Assembly: GCA_023437865.1 (NCBI GenBank) | Contig: JAEZFE010000143.1 | Location: 1-10,707 of the forward strand | Direction of reading: 5' to 3' | Length of the DNA stretch: 10,707 nucleotides | Source: Pseudomonadota bacterium | GTDB lineage: Bacteria > Pseudomonadota > Alphaproteobacteria > Rhodospirillales > Magnetospirillaceae | Part shown: positions 7,034 to 10,707 of the stretch, piece after piece | Layout of the letters: each line of letters starts with the position of its first letter | Position numbering within the stretch: the stretch's first letter is position 1 | The notes under the pieces: model-generated | Databases searched by the model: none | Told to the model about the DNA's origin: nothing | The model's input: only the letters and a program-made list of their open reading frames with translations | Position numbers and translations under genes: made by a program

Positions 7034-9307
7034 TTACTTGGCCGGCAGCACGATGGGACGGCGCTCGGCATCGGCCAGCCCGGTCAGCAGCAGGTCGGCC
7101 CCGTCCACCCGGACGATGGCGAAACGGGCGCGGCTCCATTCCGTGGCGGTGCCCTCCGGGAACAGGAAGGACTCCGGCGCCAGCCGTGGCTCGACACGGC
7201 CTGGGCGGGTGCGGAGCATCACCTCGTCGGGCAAGGGAGCGCCCTGTGCCGGGCGGGCAGTGCGGGCAACATTATCGCCGTCGATGCGCAGATAGGCGAT
7301 GCCGCCCGCCTTGGGCAGCGCCCCCGTCAAGTCGCGGTGGTAGCGCAGGGCCATGAAGTCGCCCTGGATCAGCGACCGCGGGTCGGCGGGGCGCAGCGGC
7401 AGCAGGATTTCGCGGCCCTGGGTAGCCAGTGCGGCCTTGGTGCGGGCGTCCCATGCCTCCAGGGCCATGGGCGCCAATGCGCAGGCCAGGATGACGGCGG
7501 AGGTGGGACGCGGTGACGGTGTGGAACGCGGCATGCCTGCCACCAGGGCCCACGCCACGCCTGTCGCCGCCGCGCCCACGGCCAGCCAGGCGGCTTTCTC
7601 GTCGAGCGGGATGGCGAGCAGGTAATAGAAGCGCGACAGCGACCATGCCGCCGAGGCGAAGCCCAGCGTGACCATGATGCGCGGCAGCGTCCGCGACCCG
7701 GCAGCAGTGAGTCCGACCAGTCCGGCGCCGCCAGCCGGCACCGCCAGCGAGCTCGCCAGCACCAGGGCGCCGGCGCCCATCAGGCGAGGCGCGCGCAATT
7801 CGGGGCGGCGCCATAGGGCGGTCGCCATCAAACCGGAGGCGGCCACAGCGGCGGCCAGGCGGGGGGCCCACACCCGCTCGTCCTCGATGAATTCCAGCGT
7901 CCCGGCCAGCACGAAGGCGCCGGCCAGCAGGCTGACGGCGACCGCCCGGAACTGGGGGCGTTCGAGGCCGAGCCAGCCGGGCACGGCCATGAGTGGCACC
8001 AGCAGGGCGGCGGCGCGTGGGTCGATCTGGTGCAGGCGGGCGGCCACCAGGCCCGCCGCAACCACCACCGCCAGCGCTGCCGCGAATCCCTCCCGGGTGG
8101 TCACCGCCACGATGGGCAGCAATGACACGGCGGTGGCGGCGGTCCAGCCGAGCGAATCCGTGCCAGTCGCGGTCTCGCCCAGCAATCCGCCGTAAGCGGC
8201 GATGATGAAAGCGGCCTGGACATGGCGGCCGAACGGCCCTGGGCTGCGCCGCAGCCGGATGGCGGCGGCGATGGCTCCGGCGGGGACGGCGACGGCAAGT
8301 CCCATATGCTCGAAACGGGTGATGGTGGACAGCACCAAAACCCACCCCAGCACGGCAGCGCCTGCCGCGATCCACGCACCCACGGCGGTGGCGGCGGACA
8401 GGGCGCTTTCCAGGGGCAGGGCCGACAGGCTGTCGGGAAACAGCCGCCGCAGGGCCCATCCGGTCCCCGCCACGCCGGCCAGCATCAGGGCGGCAGCCAG
8501 CATCAGCTTCACGCCGGCTTCACTGCCGCGCCAGGCGCCGTCGGCCAATTCGTGCAACACGATGGCCTCCGCCAACACCACAGCCAGGATCAGGCCGACG
8601 GCGAAGGGCCACGGGCCGAAGCGGGATGGGCGCGACAGGCCCATGATCATGCCGGCTGCCACCAAGCCGAGGAGGGCGGGCCGTAAGGTGTCGCCCAGTG
8701 CGGCGATGCCGCCGGTCCCCAATGCCGCTGCTGCCAGGGCCAGCAGTGCCGGCATCAGCCAAGTGCCGTGGGGGCCGCCGGGCAGGCGGGCCAACGCTTG
8801 GCGCAACGAAGCCACCGCCAGCGGCGCCGCCGCCAGGGCCGAGGGCAGCCAGCCCTCGCTCAAGCCAAAGGGCAGGCCGGTGCGGTCCAGCCACAGGCCC
8901 AGGGCAATGGAGGCCAGACATGCGGTGACCAGCCACACGGGGTCGGCGCGGGCGGCATTGGCCCACAGGGCGGCGAACAGCGCCCACGGGGCGAACAATT
9001 CCCACGAATCGGCGCCGGTCTGCCAAATCTGGCCGTGCACGCCAAACAGCACGCCGGTCAACACGGCGCCGGCCACCGCCAGGGCGGTGCGCGCGAATGA
9101 AGCGGGTTGGCTGAGCGCGGCGGCGGTGGCGAGACCCAGCAGCAGGGCATCGAGGGTGCCGATCTTGGCTGCCGGGCTCATGCTCCACCAATTGGCGGCA
9201 AAGAAGAACCCGATGGCGGCGACGCCCAGGGCGACGGTGCTGCCGCCCAGACCGAAGCCAAGCAGGCGGCGGGCCGGAACCATGTCTGCGCGCAATCGGG
9301 CCTCCAC
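7034..9307 (-). CDS. Fused DUF2157 / GDYXXLXY polytopic membrane protein
   Basis: This 757-residue protein is mostly hydrophobic, with roughly 20 potential membrane spans between residues 17 and 615. The N-terminal part has DUF2157-like signatures: a helix ending AANWW (37-41) and GQIWQTGADSWELFAPW (92-108). The C-terminal 140 residues are a soluble GDYXXLXY domain. LPLRPADPRSLIQGD leads into the motif GDFMALRY (649-656, Phe replacing Tyr), followed by SFLFPEGTATEW (713-724). Functions of both domain families are unknown. They are often found as neighbouring genes, so this looks like a fusion. The start is uncertain. GTG at 9307 follows an in-frame stop and lacks a Shine-Dalgarno. TTG at 9295 has GGAGG 5 nt upstream and fits better. 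ATG at 9283 is a third choice. The gene is 30 nt after the AsmA gene and 60 nt before the ATP12 gene. Confidence 0.82.
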   Translation of the reverse strand: MEARLRADMVPARRLLGFGLGGSTVALGVAAIGFFFAANWWSMSPAAKIGTLDALLLGLATAAALSQPASFARTALAVAGAVLTGVLFGVHGQIWQTGADSWELFAPWALFAALWANAARADPVWLVTACLASIALGLWLDRTGLPFGLSEGWLPSALAAAPLAVASLRQALARLPGGPHGTWLMPALLALAAAALGTGGIAALGDTLRPALLGLVAAGMIMGLSRPSRFGPWPFAVGLILAVVLAEAIVLHELADGAWRGSEAGVKLMLAAALMLAGVAGTGWALRRLFPDSLSALPLESALSAATAVGAWIAAGAAVLGWVLVLSTITRFEHMGLAVAVPAGAIAAAIRLRRSPGPFGRHVQAAFIIAAYGGLLGETATGTDSLGWTAATAVSLLPIVAVTTREGFAAALAVVVAAGLVAARLHQIDPRAAALLVPLMAVPGWLGLERPQFRAVAVSLLAGAFVLAGTLEFIEDERVWAPRLAAAVAASGLMATALWRRPELRAPRLMGAGALVLASSLAVPAGGAGLVGLTAAGSRTLPRIMVTLGFASAAWSLSRFYYLLAIPLDEKAAWLAVGAAATGVAWALVAGMPRSTPSPRPTSAVILACALAPMALEAWDARTKAALATQGREILLPLRPADPRSLIQGDFMALRYHRDLTGALPKAGGIAYLRIDGDNVARTARPAQGAPLPDEVMLRTRPGRVEPRLAPESFLFPEGTATEWSRARFAIVRVDGADLLLTGLADAERRPIVLPAK

Positions 9308-9337
9308 CTATTGGTTGAGCGGAAGCCTAGCGCCGGC

Positions 9338-10707
9338 CTACCGCCCGAACAAGCCCTCGAACGCGCCGATGCCCTTCTTGGGCGCCTTCTTGGCTGGCGG
9401 CCGGCCCAGGGCAGTCTGGCACGGTGCCGAATCGGCGGTGAACTTGTCGATCACCAACTCGCCCAACAGCGACAGGCCGCCGGTGGCCATGGCGGCGCCC
9501 ACCGAGGCCGCCGTGCGCACCGTGCCCATTTCGTCGATGCCGATGGTGGGGTGGGCCAGGGTGCCGCGAAGGCGGGTCATGCCGGCCACCGGGGTTGACA
9601 GCGACACGCCGATGCCGTCGCGGGCACGCGGGCTGATGCCCAGATCCAGTGCTTCGCTGCGCAGGTCCACGGTGCCGGCGCCGACCACCTGCACCTTGGC
9701 GGTTTCCACCGCGATGCCGCGCGCTGCCGTGGCGATGCCGTCCTTCACGGTGAAGCGGGCGACCGCGCATTGAAGCTGCGTTGTGTCTTCCTGCTTGGCT
9801 AGCGGGTTCAGGGCGCCCAGGACCTGGAACAGGGCGTCGCCGCCGGCCCAGTCCATAGCATTATTCTGCAGCCGTCCCTCATCGACGCTGACCACTGCCT
9901 CGCCCGAGGCCGAGGCCGCGAGCGCGCGGACGGACTGGCCGGTGCCGCGCAGATCGATGCGCAGATCGGTGCGGCCGCCGGTAATGAAGCTGCTTCCCGC
10001 TTCCCTGGCGATGCGGCCCAGGTCCACCTGGCGCGCCGTGAGGCGCAGCGCCAGACTGGCGGGCTTGGCGGTGGCGTCGAGCACGCCGTCGCCCTCGACC
10101 ACGCCGCCTGCCAACACGGCCTGGACCGGCTTTAACGTCAGCCGTCCCTTGGACAAGGCGATGCCGGCGCGGGCGTCGGTGAAGGTCAGTCCGCCCGCCA
10201 GCAGCTTGCCGGCGTGAATGTTCAAATCGGCATCGGCGATTTGCAATCCGTCCAGCGGCAGGGCGGCGCCCGACAGAACGCGGCCGTCGCTGTCGACCTT
10301 GATGTGTTTGGGCTCCAGCTTTTCGCCCGGCTTGGTGGCGGGCGTGGCGAAATCGACCAGTGACAGCGTGTTGGCCGCCAGCTTGCCGGTCAGCCGCGGC
10401 CGGCCCGATACGTCCAGTGCCAGTTCGCCGGCGGCGTCGCTGCCCGCCAGGCTGGCCTTGAGCTCTGCCAGCTTCCAATGGGTCCCGCCGCCGGTCAGCA
10501 AGCCGGCAACCCGCATGGGACCCATGGAGGGCATGTCGGTGGCGGTCAGGCGGCTGAGGCCGGCCAAATTGTCGCTCTCGATCAGTACCGCCAGCTCGGC
10601 GCCCGCGAGTGCAGCCACGTCCTTTATGGTGCCGCGCGCGCTGATCACCAGGGCATCGCGCTTGCCCAACGCCATGTCGAGGTCGTTCAGCGCGAGCTTG
10701 CCGGAGG
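9338..10707 (-). CDS. AsmA-family protein, C-terminal part (runs off the right edge)
   Basis: About 456 codons are visible with no stop upstream, so the 5' end lies beyond 10707; the ATG at 10675 is internal. The protein resembles the C-terminal half of AsmA-family proteins, long beta-rich molecules anchored in the inner membrane and linked to outer-membrane lipid homeostasis. Recognisable features are repeated beta-strand units (for example LTLKPVQAVLAGGVVEGDG), the AsmA block GGRTDLRIDLRGTGQSVRALAASASGEAVVSVDEGRL, and a C-terminal run with QLQCAVARFTVKDGIA and GAGTVDLRSEALDLGISPRA. The end is lysine- and proline-rich (PPAKKAPKKG) and finishes FEGLFGR. The order AsmA, membrane protein, ATP12 with short gaps suggests one transcript. 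AsmA or an AsmA/TamB-like relative are the options; AsmA is favoured by the C-terminal block. Confidence 0.85.
   Translation of the reverse strand, partial: SGKLALNDLDMALGKRDALVISARGTIKDVAALAGAELAVLIESDNLAGLSRLTATDMPSMGPMRVAGLLTGGGTHWKLAELKASLAGSDAAGELALDVSGRPRLTGKLAANTLSLVDFATPATKPGEKLEPKHIKVDSDGRVLSGAALPLDGLQIADADLNIHAGKLLAGGLTFTDARAGIALSKGRLTLKPVQAVLAGGVVEGDGVLDATAKPASLALRLTARQVDLGRIAREAGSSFITGGRTDLRIDLRGTGQSVRALAASASGEAVVSVDEGRLQNNAMDWAGGDALFQVLGALNPLAKQEDTTQLQCAVARFTVKDGIATAARGIAVETAKVQVVGAGTVDLRSEALDLGISPRARDGIGVSLSTPVAGMTRLRGTLAHPTIGIDEMGTVRTAASVGAAMATGGLSLLGELVIDKFTADSAPCQTALGRPPAKKAPKKGIGAFEGLFGR

Noticed and set aside
8202..9773. 523-codon open frame on the plus strand, opposite the DUF2157/GDYXXLXY and AsmA genes
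   Set aside because: It spans parts of two real minus-strand genes plus their gap, and its Ala/Arg/Pro/Ser-rich product has no recognisable domain.

Overview
The window looks like ordinary chromosome from a high-GC alphaproteobacterium. The best guess is a Rhodospirillales member such as Magnetospirillum or a relative. This rests on an ATP12-type F1-ATPase chaperone (confined to mitochondria and alphaproteobacteria), a pccB-pccA pair, an AsmA protein and a fused DUF2157/GDYXXLXY membrane protein, all with strong GC3 bias. The genus assignment is inference from gene content, not from a marker gene. No mobile element, CRISPR array, tRNA or rRNA was recognised.

Layout, left to right. (1) 18-1718, minus strand: a two-gene unit of acylphosphatase (acyP) followed after 18 nt by a Tat-signal glycoside hydrolase family 1 beta-glucosidase-like enzyme. 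(2) 1719-1914: a divergent intergenic region with a perfect inverted repeat. (3) 1915-2133, plus strand: a 72-residue DUF2061-type membrane protein, the only plus-strand gene. (4) 2134-2278: a convergent gap with three hairpins, one of them a clear intrinsic terminator for the next unit. (5) 2279-5814, minus strand: pccB then pccA, encoding the beta and alpha subunits of biotin-dependent propionyl-CoA carboxylase, with 14 nt between them. (6) 5815-6268: about 450 nt without a protein gene. It holds the long pccB leader, a GntR/FCD-like palindrome, a direct repeat, and at least two terminator-like hairpins belonging to the upstream unit. (7) 6269-10707, minus strand: an AsmA-family gene running off the right edge, then the DUF2157/GDYXXLXY membrane protein, then the ATP12 chaperone, closely spaced and probably cotranscribed.

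PccA and PccB together make (S)-methylmalonyl-CoA from propionyl-CoA, the entry step for odd-chain fatty acid, branched amino acid and propionate carbon. The mutase and epimerase that follow are not in the window. The AsmA, DUF2157/GDYXXLXY and ATP12 genes share an operon-like arrangement, with envelope and membrane themes for the first two and ATP-synthase F1 assembly for the third. No shared pathway is evident.

No clearly new multi-gene system is visible. The most unexplained DNA is the 5815-6268 intergenic region. The most unusual proteins are the fused 757-residue membrane protein and the apparently exported GH1 enzyme.
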